The notes under the pieces are model-generated. The model did not search any database, was not told the DNA's origin, and worked only from the letters and a program-made list of their open reading frames with translations. From assembly GCA_019244295.1 (NCBI GenBank), contig JAFASX010000084.1:1-64000 (forward strand): a stretch of DNA of 64,000 nt, given 5' to 3'. A program made the translations under genes and the position numbers. Below, one piece after another: positions 8,650-17,398 of this stretch. Source of the DNA: Pseudonocardia sp. GTDB taxonomy: Bacteria > Actinomycetota > Actinomycetes > Mycobacteriales > Pseudonocardiaceae. Positions within the stretch are counted from its first letter, which is position 1. Each line of letters opens with the position of its first letter.

Positions 8650-9488
8650 GAAAGACTCCGGGGTGGGAATCTTCGCCGCCGTCGACCAGCAGGGCGGGCA
8701 GGTCCAGGTGTTGAGCGGGCCGGGCTTCTCGACAATGCCATCAGCTACGGCCCACCCAGGGTGATTGGACCCCCGAGCAGCTATAAGCCGCGGCCGGTGA
8801 GTGGGGGCGGCAGCTGCGTTCGGCCGGGATCAACGTCGTGCTGGCTCCGGTGAGTGATGTGCTCTCACCCGCGCTCGGTCAGGAGAACGAAGCCATCGGC
8901 AGCACCGACCGATCCTTCGGTGTTGATCCTCAGTCAGAAGGTCGCGGAGCACGTTTCGGCCTTCGTGCGCGGGATGTGGTCGGCGCGGGTCGCGCGGCGA
9001 AGCACTTTCTAGGCCTCGGCCAGGTGCGCGGCAACACTGACAACACAGCAGACGTCACGGACGACCAGACCGCCGCTAACAGTCCCACAATCAGCCCGTT
9101 CAGCGCGGCCGTCGATTCCGGCGCGGCATGGACAATGATCTCCCTCGCGACTTATTCAAAGATCGACCCAACCCAGCCCGCCGTCTTCTCCCCGGCGGTG
9201 TTCAGGCTCCTGCGGGAGCGTCTCGGCTTCTGCGGCGTGGTCGTGTCCGATGAACTCGGAAACGCCGTGCAGGTCAAGTCCGTGCCGGCCGGCGAGCGCT
9301 CGGTGCGGTTCCTTGACGCGGGTGGGGACATCATCCTCACTGCGGCGCCCTCGTCGCTAGGACTCATGATTGACGCGGTGCTCGCGCGGAGCGCCGCGGA
9401 TTCACAGTTCGCCGAAAAGGTGGATGCGGCCGAGCGCCGGGTGCTCCAGGCAAAGGGCACCATGGGTTTACTCCAATGTAAATCTTGA
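8471..9488 (+). pseudogene. Glycoside hydrolase family 3 (NagZ-like) pseudogene
   Basis: The 5' part (MTPRARLGQLFLLGVPANG... to about 8745) and the 3' part (8838-9488) match successive regions of short GH3 beta-N-acetylhexosaminidases: GIFAAVDQQGGQVQVLSG, then NVVLAPVSDV, KHFLGLGQVRGNTDNTA, SLATYSKIDP and GVVVSDELG. They are in different frames, and an in-frame TAA (8782) sits just before AAAGEWGRQL. A further frameshift lies around 8940-8990, where AEHVSAFVRGM appears in another frame, and the family KHFPGLG has become KHFLGLG. The gene once encoded a muropeptide or chitooligosaccharide hydrolase and is now dead. Confidence 0.8.
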
Positions 9489-9635
9489 TGCGGTACGTGG
9501 TTGAATGTCTCTGTCGCCGTGTTTCCCCGGAGCAACCCCTTCTGCGCCAGATGGGTGGACCTTCGGGCGGCCGTGGAGACTGTCGATGCATGCTCCGCAA
9601 GACGCATGCTTGTTCCGGCTACATGTGCGGGAGAG

Positions 9636-9968
9636 ATGGTTCAGCCTTCTGGTGCGACTGTTGCGGTCGTCGAGATCGAGACGGCCGATGGCCGACCGGC
9701 CGCCATCTCGCCGTCTGATCGGCTCTCGCTGGTCGACGCTCTAGGTGCGGCGGCGGCTTCGGCACAGATCTCGTTACCGCGTTTGCATTTGGTGGATCGG
9801 GCCTGCGGAATGTTGTTGGTCGCCGACGGCAACATCCCTCCGGCAACGCTCGCCGGCCGATTTGTCGCCGAATTGGACGCCGCGTTGGCCCGTACGGACA
9901 CGACCGTACCTGTTCTTTGTCACCGGAAGAATGGGACAAGAAGACCAACAGGTTATCGGGAGGGCTGA
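9636..9968 (+). pseudogene. 5' fragment of a nucleotide-cyclase-like domain protein
   Basis: From an ATG at 9636 with a good GGGAG site, about 90 residues (VAVVEIETADGRPAAISPSDRL...GMLLVADGNIPPATLAGRFVAEL) resemble the truncated cyclase-homology domain found at the N-terminus of actinobacterial conflict/NLR-type proteins. Similarity stops near 9905, where the frame runs into the reverse complement of a TIR domain and ends at 9968. It therefore appears to be a 5' fragment joined tail to tail to another truncated gene. The family call is from memory and tentative. Confidence 0.45.
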
Positions 9969-10392
9969 CGGCAGGGGTCTGCAAGGCCCGTCCGTAGGCC
10001 AGCCTACTCAGAGCTTCAATGTCGACGCGTGTTGTCGGGCCGGCGCGCAGTGCGATTCCACCAGCACGAGACGCCCACTCCGAACGAGCCGGATCCAGGG
10101 CCCGTCGATGCAACGCGATGACGAGACAGCTCGAATCCACAGCGGACCTGATGTCCTCCAGGTCAGTCAGGTCGAACTCTTCGACGTTGACAACTATCGT
10201 GCAGTATGTCCCAGGCGGTAACGGGTCGAGCTCCGTGAGAAGGCGGGGAAGTTCCGCAGCCGAGCTTAGCGTCGCGTGCGGTGCATCGCGTCCCTCTGTC
10301 GTCACCAAGTCATTGACGATCGTGCCAGCCCACGGCGTCGGGTCGAGGCCTACGACCAGGCTGGGGACATTAGCGGTGAGACTCATTCGCAT
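9900..10392 (-). pseudogene. 5' fragment of a TIR-domain protein
   Basis: The minus-strand ORF (9619-10392) begins with about 145 residues of unrecognised sequence and then reads LLVFLSHSSGDKEQVR, the classical start of a TIR domain (beta-A strand plus the SHSS motif). Immediately after this the frame turns into arginine/proline-rich sequence that is antisense to the cyclase-like fragment, so the catalytic part of the TIR domain is missing. Intact relatives would be NAD+-degrading or signalling proteins of antiviral immunity. Here only the N-terminal part remains, cut at the same junction (about 9905) as the neighbour. Confidence 0.6.
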
Positions 10393-10559
10393 TTATTGCT
10401 CCCGGCGCGCGGCGTTGTTCGTCAAGATATGCCTCACAAGTCGGCGTCGGAGCGAGGGACGAAGTGCCTCGTCTTGAGCTGATCCACCAGCCGAGCGGCC
10501 CAGCGCGACCGCAGCGAGCGTCTTCATAGTAGACCCAGTTGCGCGCCGAGCGGGCCAGG

Positions 10560-10740
10560 ATCCGGGCGCCGGCCAGCCCGACCCCTACGTCACGCGGGCA
10601 CGTGAGCGGTTGGCCGCGTGCGGTCTGGATCAGTGGAACGCGCATCACGTGGAGGCCAAGCTGGTCGCCCGCATGATCGAGAGCAACATTCGACAGGCCG
10701 AGGTGAACTCTAGATGCCGACCAGCCGAGGTGGAGCTCGC
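10560..10740 (+). pseudogene. Fragment of a DddA/SCP1.201-like deaminase toxin
   Basis: One plus frame reads RARERLAACGLDQWNAHHVEAKLVARMIESNIRQAEVN. The HVEAK...ARM pattern followed by a predicted strand is how DddA-like double-stranded DNA deaminase toxin domains present their catalytic His-x-Glu. The expected downstream Pro-Cys...Cys part is not maintained beyond NSRC. There is no proper start. This looks like the decayed tip of a polymorphic toxin or effector, in keeping with the TIR and cyclase debris beside it. Confidence 0.4.
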
Positions 10741-10775
10741 GATGGCGCCACCGATCAGGCCGTCAACGCTAGACG

Positions 10776-11015
10776 CTAGCCCGGGGTGGGAGCACGCAGG
10801 GCGTGCTTAGCGATGGCATGCAGCTGGCATGGCCACGGTGCCGCGCCGGAGATTGTGCGACAGGTGGCGCAGTGCCCGGTGGAGTCCGGGGTGTGAGCGG
10901 CCAGCAGCCGCTGAAGTGAGGCCGGTTCGCTGAAGCGGACCAGAAACCGCGCAGCGACCTCGACGAGGTCGTTCATGGCGAGCGAGTCGGGCTGGTTGAT
11001 CCGCGTGCTGTCCAT
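10776..11015 (-). CDS. Small conserved hypothetical protein with Cys pairs
   Basis: About 79 residues from the ATG at 11015; an ATG at 11030 or 10975 is also possible. The core LQRLLAAHTPDSTGHCATCR...PWPCQLHAIAKHA carries a CxxC and a later CxxH. This arrangement is common in small actinobacterial proteins encoded next to XRE-DUF5753 regulators, as is the case here (divergent from the gene at 11191). It may bind zinc. Its function is unknown. Confidence 0.6.
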   Translation of the reverse strand: MDSTRINQPDSLAMNDLVEVAARFLVRFSEPASLQRLLAAHTPDSTGHCATCRTISGAAPWPCQLHAIAKHALRAPTPG

Positions 11016-11190
11016 CACCTGATGATGCATTTTAAATCCGTAACATTCAAGAAGGCATGTGCAGCTCACCGCAGCCGGCTATATTGCCCTGGCCGACGTC
11101 GCCTGGGGGTTGGGCATCCCGTTCACCCAGTGGTGGGCCGAGCATCCGTGTTACCACCGCGACTGAAAGCCGGCGTGAACGGAGCGCGGG

Positions 11191-12015
11191 TTGACCACGG
11201 GCGGAGACGAGCTGTCGCGGACGCTGCGGCGGCTGCGCGACGCGTCCGGGATGTCCACCCGCCAGGCCGGGTCGAGTCTGGGCTGGAGCCAGGCCAAGGT
11301 CTCTCGTTTGGAGACAGGGCGTAACCTGTCTAGCCCGGACGACGCCGTCGCGCTCGCGCGGGTGTACGGGGCTGATCCCGAGACCGTGGCGCGGGTGGCC
11401 GAGCTGGCCGGTGAGGTTAAGGCGTTCAGCAGGCGGGCCTACCTCAACCCCACCGCCGAGGCCCAGAAACGTCTCGCCGCCGTGGAGAAGTCCTCGGCCC
11501 GGATTCGCACCTACTCACCAGCGGTGATCCCCGGGGTCCTGCAGACCGCCGACTACATGCGCGCGATCTTCACCGCGCCCGGCTCGAAGCCCCGCACCCC
11601 AGAGCAGCTGGCCGAGGCTATCGAGCTGCGCTTGAGCCGACGAGCTGCCCTGGGCCAGGATGGGCAAGAGTTCACCCTGATCACCACTGAGGGTGTGCTG
11701 GGCTGGATGGCCACCTCACCGCGGGTGATGATCGACCAGTTGGAGCGCATCTCCGGACTGGACCTACCCGGTGTGCGGGTCGGGATCATCCCCTGGGGCA
11801 CCCGCGCTCGAGTGTTTCCGCTGCATACCTGGGATGTCTACGACTCCCGCGCGGTCGCCGTCGGCACCGCCACCGCCACCGCACTGCTGACCAACCTACG
11901 CGAGGTGGCTATCTACAGCGCCCTCTTCGACCAGCTCGAACACATGGCGATGTTCGGCGAAGCATGTCGGGAGATCCTCACTCGAGCGGTGCATCGCTAC
12001 CGCGAGCTGACGTGA
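11191..12015 (+). CDS. XRE-family regulator with DUF5753
   Basis: A 274-residue protein from a TTG start preceded by ggagcgcggg. Residues 5-65 form a helix-turn-helix of the XRE class (RLRDASGMSTRQAGSSLGWSQAKVSRLETGRN). The rest is a DUF5753 ligand-binding-like domain with the typical SPAVIPGVLQTADYMRAIF. Such proteins are abundant in Streptomyces and Pseudonocardiaceae, usually paired with a small DUF397 protein; no DUF397 partner is present. Divergent from the small Cys-pair protein. Confidence 0.88.
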   Translation: MTTGGDELSRTLRRLRDASGMSTRQAGSSLGWSQAKVSRLETGRNLSSPDDAVALARVYGADPETVARVAELAGEVKAFSRRAYLNPTAEAQKRLAAVEKSSARIRTYSPAVIPGVLQTADYMRAIFTAPGSKPRTPEQLAEAIELRLSRRAALGQDGQEFTLITTEGVLGWMATSPRVMIDQLERISGLDLPGVRVGIIPWGTRARVFPLHTWDVYDSRAVAVGTATATALLTNLREVAIYSALFDQLEHMAMFGEACREILTRAVHRYRELT

Positions 12016-12034
12016 GCCACTTCGCCATAGATAT

Positions 12035-12680
12035 GGTCGAGTCCGACGAGCAGAACGTCGCCGGGGCGAATGGCGGTCGGCTCGTCGGAAAATCCGCTGG
12101 TGCTGACGACTTGGCTTCCTCGATGAAAGCGATGGGGGCTCGGCGTGCTCGACGGCCAGGGCAACAGCAACCCGCTGCGCGGGCTGAACTGCGATCTGTT
12201 CGACGGCGCGGATCTCGTCCTCGGTCATCGGCACCATATCGGGCTCGATCTGTCGGGCCTTGAGACTCATAGTCGGGTTGGCGGAGATCAGCCCACGTTT
12301 CTTGGCGAACCGGAACAGCGATCGAAGCGCATGCACCGCGTTGTTGCGCTGGTAACCCCGCAGGGGATCAAGCGCGGCGTAGATGTCGCTCTTGGTGACT
12401 TCCCACAGGTGGTCATGCAGGGTCGCCCACTGGTCGAGGAACGGGCGGACGGACCCGAAGTAGGCATAGAGGGTTGTCTGAGAGCGAGGTCTGGTACGAG
12501 GATCGCCATCGAGCAACATGTCGAGCCAGTGCCGACGGGCTCGGCGAAGCCGGGTGCCAGGTCGCCGGCACTGGGTCGATCCAGGACCGGATCGCCGGTG
12601 TCGTGTTGTTGTCGAGCAGACCGAGGTCGTCGAGCACCTCGGCGAGGCGTAATAGATTCGCTCGACGGCCGTGGATACTG
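12035..12680 (-). pseudogene. Tyrosine recombinase (integrase) pseudogene, N-terminal half
   Basis: The minus strand encodes the core-binding (SAM-like) domain of a site-specific integrase: LLDGDPRTRPRSQTTLYAYFG, then PLRGYQRNNAVHALRSLFRFAKKRGLISANPTMSLK. The preceding N-terminal part lies in another frame (VLDDLGLLDNNTTPAIRSWID). The frame is lost soon after DMVPMTEDEIRAVEQIAV, and no catalytic domain (R...HxxR...Y) follows. This is the remnant of an integrase that may once have delivered part of this island. Confidence 0.75.
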
Positions 12681-12699
12681 GCCGGGAGGGGCGGCTACG

Positions 12700-13353
12700 T
12701 CAGCTCTCCTCGAATGTGATGTTCTGCTCGAGGGGATTTCGTGGCACTCGTAGAGCGTTTGCGGGGAAATCAGGTTCGGAGTAGCCGATTGCCACGCCGC
12801 AGAGGATCCGCATTTCCTCTGGTATGGTGAGCTGTTCGCGGATGATGTCGGGGTAGCCAGCGATCGACACCTGAACACATGTATCGACCCCGCGGGCGGT
12901 GAGCGCCAGAATTAAGGTCTGCAGGAACATGCCTACGCCTAGGCTGTCGACGTAATCGAGATCGCGGTGCACGCATACGATGCCGGCGAGCGGGGCCCGG
13001 AAGAATTCCCAGTTGCGAAGTCGCGCGATGCGCCTGGCTTCGGCATCGTGACGCGCTATGCCCATCGATCCGTAGACGAGGGCGCCGAGCTCGAAGCGCA
13101 GGTGGGCGAATGACTCCGGCAAGGGTGGCACCCGCGGCGGTTTCGACTCCGCCTCCCGGAGCAACGCTTCGACCAGCCGGTCGCGTGCCGGGCCGGAGGC
13201 GAACACCACATGCCACGGTTGGATATTGGAGTTCGACGGGGCCCGCACCGCTAGCTTCAGGGCTTCTTCAACGAGCGGTCGAGGCACCGATTTGTCGCGT
13301 AGGAACAGACGCGTCGAGTGGCGTTGATTGATGGCTTCTTCTAGATCGAACAT
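12700..13353 (-). CDS. Nitroreductase family protein
   Basis: A 217-residue FMN-dependent nitroreductase-fold protein of standard length. N-terminal INQRHSTRLFLRDKSVPRPLVEEAL and APSNSNIQPWHVVF are the FMN-phosphate-binding and active-site blocks. The C-terminal VSIAGYPDIIREQLTIPEEMRILCGVAIGYSEPD is the usual end of the fold. It would reduce nitroaromatics, quinones or enone substrates with NAD(P)H in the cytoplasm. It stands alone between an integrase remnant and an IS remnant, and nothing ties it to a pathway. Confidence 0.9.
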   Translation of the reverse strand: MFDLEEAINQRHSTRLFLRDKSVPRPLVEEALKLAVRAPSNSNIQPWHVVFASGPARDRLVEALLREAESKPPRVPPLPESFAHLRFELGALVYGSMGIARHDAEARRIARLRNWEFFRAPLAGIVCVHRDLDYVDSLGVGMFLQTLILALTARGVDTCVQVSIAGYPDIIREQLTIPEEMRILCGVAIGYSEPDFPANALRVPRNPLEQNITFEES

Positions 13354-13489
13354 TCTGGACGCCGCCTACTCCTGGATGGACAGGACAGTCTTACCCGCTG
13401 GGTGGTGCGCCCGCCCGTCGCTTCGAACGCGCTTCCCGAGCTTGTCAGAATTTCCATGTAAGCAACGGATGACTGATATCATTATTCTA

Positions 13490-13965
13490 TCACAGAGGAG
13501 CGGTCCTGATGCCGAGCGGCGGCGACCGCCGTGCGGAGATACAGTATCCCGTACAACGAAGAGTGCGCCCGACTTGAACGTTCATTCCGGTAGTTTTGTG
13601 CTTACCTGAGTATAGCTCGGGATGGTCGGCCCATGACCAGTACGGGAGCAGGGTTCCATCCACGATGTACTGTTTCTTCGGGTCCATCTCATCGGCAGTT
13701 GGCACAAATTTCTTGAGCACCCTGCCTAGCAACTGAGTTATCACCGAGATAGCGCGACTAAACGTCGGCTGCGACACCCCGTATGTTTCCCCTAACTCCA
13801 CCTGAACACGATTCTGTCGCATGTAAGTCAGCGCAACAACGACAGAATCATACAAACCCAAAATGGGCGGCCATCTCTTATCCGCGGGCTTCATGTCATC
13901 GTTGATCAACGCGCACAATTTCATGATCTGTGCAATGGTGAAGTCCGTGGTATGATGCATATCAG
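13490..13965 (-). pseudogene. IS5-type transposase fragment
   Basis: The low-GC reading frame contains an N-terminal helix-turn-helix region (VALTYMRQNRVQVELGETYGVSQPTFSRAISVITQ) and the first catalytic block (YIVDGTLLPYWSW, then YSGKHKTTGMNVQV) of DDE_4 transposases of the IS5 superfamily. After MNVQV the frame becomes nonsense, so the second and third acidic residues are missing. Upstream, the ORF merges with an unrelated regulator remnant. It is a truncated element with base composition clearly different from its neighbours. Confidence 0.7.
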
Positions 13966-14400
13966 ACGGTCCGTTTGTGAAAGCTTGCTGTGTGGAGACG
14001 CAAGTGAGGGTGATCAGCGTATCCGCGGGCCAGTCCAACGCAGCGTGTAAGGACAGGTGTTGGACTGTGAACCTGAGGTCATCAAGGCTGACGGTCCGAC
14101 CCAGGCGGCGAGACAGGGCTTCGCAAAGGACGGCTGACGCCCATCCCGATGGGATGCCCTCGGCATCCAGGTAGTGCCGAGCGTCGTCGAAGGCTGCTCC
14201 GAAGTGCCGCAACTCGTCGAATCCGAGCGTTGGAAAGACGACGGTGTCTAGCTTAGGCCGAGCCCAGGGTTGCGGACACGTCTCGCCACGTTCCTATCGC
14301 CTGACCGTCGAGCGCTCAACGCCAACCGCCTCGGCCAACCGTTCCTGACTGAAACCGGCCGCCTTGCGGGTACCGACCAGTCGGTGCTGTTGGTCTTGCC
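13966..14400 (-). pseudogene. Decayed XRE-type regulator
   Basis: Reading the minus strand across frames, 14400-14260 gives LVGTRKAAGFSQERLAEAVGVERSTV followed by a broken ERGETCPQPWARPKL. This is the signature of actinobacterial XRE proteins that read about RRAAGxTQExLAExLGVxRSTVxRWERGETxPQPWxRP. Then comes FDELRHFGAAFDDARHYLD, like the tail of such regulators. A following segment (WASAVLCEALSRRLGRTVSLDDL) runs into the transposase fragment. Frameshifts and the lost Trp codon show it is not functional. Confidence 0.5.
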
Positions 14401-14439
14401 ATCTTGCCCCAGAGCGCTGATCGGCCGTAGGCCGCCGCG

Positions 14440-14545
14440 TACGCGGCGCCGGGCGCGGCTGGCGAGTTGGCGGGCCGCCTGCGACGAGCGCTCGACGATC
14501 GGCGCGATCTCATCGAACGGCATGTCGAACACACCCCGCCCCTGA
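14440..14545 (-). pseudogene. ECF sigma factor fragment (region 4)
   Basis: About 35 codons read FDMPFDEIAPIVERSSQAARQLASRARRRVRG. This is the characteristic end of region 4.2 of SigJ/ECF41-type sigma factors (PFDEIAPIVxRSPAAARQLASRARRRVRG). Nothing of regions 2 or the C-terminal SnoaL-like domain is present. It is an isolated remnant between the VOC gene and the broken XRE gene. Confidence 0.6.
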
Positions 14546-14549
14546 GCGG

Positions 14550-14954
14550 CTAGCTCTTGCGCGGTTCGCCCCGGTAGTAGCCGAAGCTCCACAGGTTGCC
14601 TTCCGGGTCGGTCACCGTGAACTCCCGGTTGCCGTACTCCTGGTCGGCGAGCTCGCACACGATTCGCGCGCCGGCGGTTTTGGCTCGTTGGTAGAGCTCG
14701 TCCACGTGATCGGTGACCACATAGGCTCCGGCTGTGCCCGGCTGACGGGACCAGTCCGCGCCGGGCTTGTAATCACTGAGCATGACGCCGCCACCCTCCG
14801 GCCAGGACAGTTGCGCGTGCGCCACCGTGCCGTCGTCCTCGTAAACGGCGGTCTCCTCGAAACCGAGGGTGGCGACCAACCAGTCGATCAACTCGCGCGC
14901 ATCGTGGGCCTGCAGCGTGAGCCACACGGTCGGTGCTGGGGCATCCGCACTCAT
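14550..14954 (-). CDS. VOC family (glyoxalase/bleomycin-resistance-like) protein
   Basis: A 134-residue single-domain VOC protein. It has paired beta-alpha-beta-beta-beta modules, with WLTLQAHDARELIDWLVATLGFEE at the start and EYGNREFTVTDPEGNLWSFGYY at the end (the DPEGNLW motif carries the usual metal-ligand Glu). Members bind small molecules or act as lyases or dioxygenases, and the substrate cannot be told from sequence. It reads as intact, unlike the fragments on either side. Confidence 0.88.
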   Translation of the reverse strand: MSADAPAPTVWLTLQAHDARELIDWLVATLGFEETAVYEDDGTVAHAQLSWPEGGGVMLSDYKPGADWSRQPGTAGAYVVTDHVDELYQRAKTAGARIVCELADQEYGNREFTVTDPEGNLWSFGYYRGEPRKS

Positions 14955-15016
14955 GACTCCAGTATCCGGCGTCGGTGCCAGTCGAGGCTAGGAGATTCGG
15001 GAGACGTGGAAGCGCG

Positions 15017-15343
15017 TTAGAGCGCCAGCCCGAGATAACGGGTGATGGCGTACTCGACCTCGGCCAGCTCGTCTCGTTCCAAGCACCCCACAGGACCACC
15101 CTCGACATAGCGGGTGTCGATGGATCTGATCTGGTCGACCAGGAACCTGGTTGGGACGCCCATCAGTTTCAGTGTCGGCCGGAAGACCGCTTCCTGAGCG
15201 CTCCGCGAGGTCGGAACCACGGTCGCCGTGCTCCACGCCAGTGAGCTTGGGCTGACCACCAGACCGAAGCGCTTGCCCCGCTGCTCGTGCCCCCGCTTCT
15301 CATCACCAAAGTTAACCCGGTAGACAGCTCCCCGGATCACCAA
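15017..15343 (-). CDS. MazF/PemK-type endoribonuclease toxin
   Basis: A 108-residue protein with the MazF fold. The N-terminal [30 protein letters not shown] places the conserved region before the catalytic Arg, and VVPTSRSAQ contains the conserved Thr-Ser region. It would cleave specific mRNA sequences when free of antitoxin. The start overlaps the preceding antitoxin gene by 7 bp, giving the standard antitoxin-first operon. Confidence 0.88.
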   Translation of the reverse strand: MVIRGAVYRVNFGDEKRGHEQRGKRFGLVVSPSSLAWSTATVVPTSRSAQEAVFRPTLKLMGVPTRFLVDQIRSIDTRYVEGGPVGCLERDELAEVEYAITRYLGLAL

Positions 15344-15540
15344 GAGTCCTCTTCTGCGGACAGGTCCTCATCGGCCAGGCGTTCGGCGTCCGCGCGGGCT
15401 TGCCGGAGCCAGGCTTCGCGCTCTAGCAGTCTCAAGGCGCGCCGAATGACGTCGGTCACCACCTCGTCCGGACGCCTGGCCGATTCGATGATCCGCCTGT
15501 CCTCTTCGGTCGGTCGGAAGGCGATCTGCGATGTCCCCAC
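15337..15540 (-). CDS. MazE-like antitoxin
   Basis: A 67-residue protein. [37 protein letters not shown] looks like a ribbon-helix-helix domain, followed by an acidic tail ([13 protein letters not shown]) suited to wrap around and block MazF. It overlaps the downstream toxin gene. The sequence upstream joins directly to an IS6-type remnant at 15541, so its original promoter may have been altered. Confidence 0.82.
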   Translation of the reverse strand: MGTSQIAFRPTEEDRRIIESARRPDEVVTDVIRRALRLLEREAWLRQARADAERLADEDLSAEEDSW

Positions 15541-15564
15541 GCCGCAATGATAAGTGAATTGTCA

Positions 15565-16010
15565 GACGGACCTAGCTCGTCGAGCACCCGTGGGTAGGCC
15601 GCTGCCTTGTCGGTGGTCATTTCGCTGGGGTTCGGGTCGTGTTCGAGGGTGTGGGTGAGGAACCGGCGGGTGGCGCTTAGGTTCCGCTTCTGGGAGACCA
15701 GCACGTTGATGACCTGCTGGTGCTGGTCGATAGCCCGGTAGGGCTAGACCGAGCGTCCGGCGGCTGTGACGTAGGTTTCGTCGGGCGAATCACCGATCAT
15801 CTGGGAGGTGCCGGCGGGGTCGTGCGGCGTCGATGAAAAGCGGGGTGAACCGCTGCACCTATCGAGAGACCGTGATGTGATCGACCGTAATGCCGCGCTT
15901 AGCCAGTAGCCTCCTCGACATCACGGGAGGACAGGCCGTAGCGCGGGTATCAGCGCACCGCGATCATGATCACATCGGGAGGGAACCGGAACCCCGCGAA
16001 GCTGGACCCG
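15565..16010 (-). pseudogene. IS6-family transposase pseudogene
   Basis: Pieces of an IS6/IS26-like transposase appear in order on the minus strand: FPPDVIMIAVR, then (after a stop) YPRYGLSSRDVEEAT, LLAKRGITVDHITVSR with a stop where Trp is expected, VQRFTPLFIDAARPR, DETYV, and finally YRAIDQHQQVINVLVSQKRNLSATRRFL...MTTDKAAAYPRVLDEL. Several stops and frameshifts separate them. The segment ends abruptly at the toxin-antitoxin pair. The element is inactive. Confidence 0.8.
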
Positions 16011-16214
16011 GGCGCGGACACACAAGCAGAGCGACGACGCATCAGCCCACCCTTCACCCTGCCCGAATCCGTTATCCGTCAACGCAACAGCGCCCTTTGG
16101 TCATCTGCCTCGTGGCCGGGAAGATCACCAATCGATCCAACATGCGCCATACGTTCCAGGTAGTTCCCGCAGGTTGACAGTGCCGGCCGCCGGACGGAAA
16201 CAGCACTTCAGCAA

Positions 16215-16237
16215 GGTGTAGATACACCAACTTGACA
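16215..16237 (+). promoter_or_regulatory. Candidate operator and -35 box upstream of methyltransferase
   Basis: A perfect 14-bp palindrome (GGTGTAGATACACC, 16215-16228) is followed four bases later by TTGACA (16232-16237), a consensus -35 hexamer. No good -10 sits at 17 bp. The arrangement suggests repressor control of the methyltransferase gene that starts at 16282. Confidence 0.35.
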
Positions 16238-16281
16238 GACCCGTGTATTGCAGACGAACACAGAGAGGCCAAGAAACAAGA

Positions 16282-17106
16282 ATGACAGAGCCGCAGCCCA
16301 GTCCTTCCCTGGTGGGTACTATGTACGACCAGCTCACCGATATATTTGCGCAGAACTTCGGCGGTAACCTTCATTTTGGTTACTGGGAAAACGAGAAGGA
16401 CAATAGTTCCGTCGAGGTGGCCACCGACCGGCTGACGGATCTAGTGGCCGGTCGGCTGGCCTTGTCTGGGGTAGGTCGTGTATTGGATGTGGGCTGCGGC
16501 AGCGGCAAGGCGTCCGTACAAATTGCCACCGGCCGGGGATTGCATGTGGTCGGAATCACCGTCAGCGATTATCAGCTCCAGTTGTCCAGGGTACGCTCGT
16601 ACGACAAGGGGTTGCCGGGACGGGTTTCGTTCCACCTGGCAGATGCTGCGGAACTCCCCTTCGGGGACTCCTCGTTCGATGGTGCCTACGCCATCGAGTC
16701 CATAATCCACATAAGAGACAAGGATGCTGTCTTCGGTCACTTGGCCCGGGTATTGCGCCCCGGCGCACGGCTGGTCGTGGCCGACATGTACCTGAACGGC
16801 GAGATCAGCGGTGAGGAGGCTGATCTCGTGGCGCAGGCGAGACAGCTCTTCCAGGCTCCGCCTTTTATCACCGCTGAAATATACCGTAAATACGTACACC
16901 GCGCCGGTCTACAGCTCCTGGAATTCACGGATATCCGCGAGAACGTCCAGCGCTCGTATGCCAGCCTAGTCACCATGTGTCATCAAATCGCATCTATCTC
17001 CGGCGGCGAGGCCTCTTCACAAATGGCGACCATCGCTCACATCATCGAACAGTTTGGGGTCATCCCACAAGTCAGCTACATGCTGCTCACCGCAATACGC
17101 CCATGA
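16282..17106 (+). CDS. SAM-dependent small-molecule methyltransferase
   Basis: The start is taken at the ATG at 16282 (MTEPQPSPSL), giving 274 residues; the ORF track begins 13 codons earlier. The fold is class I: LDVGCGSGKASVQIA (motif I), then VGITVSDYQLQLSR, LPFGDSSFDGAYAIESIIHI (motif post-I to II) and LRPGARLVVADMY. The N-terminal MYDQLTDIFAQNFGGNLHFGYW is shared with natural-product C/O-methyltransferases of the RebM/Rif type. GC content is clearly lower than in the surroundings, as in the next gene, suggesting recent transfer. The substrate is unknown. Confidence 0.85.
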   Translation: MTEPQPSPSLVGTMYDQLTDIFAQNFGGNLHFGYWENEKDNSSVEVATDRLTDLVAGRLALSGVGRVLDVGCGSGKASVQIATGRGLHVVGITVSDYQLQLSRVRSYDKGLPGRVSFHLADAAELPFGDSSFDGAYAIESIIHIRDKDAVFGHLARVLRPGARLVVADMYLNGEISGEEADLVAQARQLFQAPPFITAEIYRKYVHRAGLQLLEFTDIRENVQRSYASLVTMCHQIASISGGEASSQMATIAHIIEQFGVIPQVSYMLLTAIRP

Positions 17107-17398
17107 CCGGACCATCCCGGGGGTTATTGGAGGCCTAGCCCTGGGTATTCGTGCGCCCAGCAGGCTGGAGGTGGCCTTGTGTAGGTGATCTTTGGTTGTC
17201 AGCTCGTCGTCGCTTGCCGGTGTGAGTCCGGTCCGGGTAGCTGCTAGTTTCTCGTAATGAAGGCTCATTTACTCGGACGACTAGCATTATCGCTGCTCAG
17301 ATCACGATCCTCATGGTGCATGGGTAAACCTACTACCATTACGGGACACTAGCGCCTTCAATCACCAATCGCCGAACTACCTCGGTCCTGCTGACCTA

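Noticed and set aside
12145-12753. 202-residue plus-strand ORF
   Set aside because: Antisense to the integrase remnant, which has recognisable core-binding motifs on the minus strand.
17107-17398. Possible IS end or small gene between methyltransferase and reductase
   Set aside because: The minus-strand ORF at 17017-17268 overlaps the methyltransferase and has no family signal; no inverted repeats or duplications were found.
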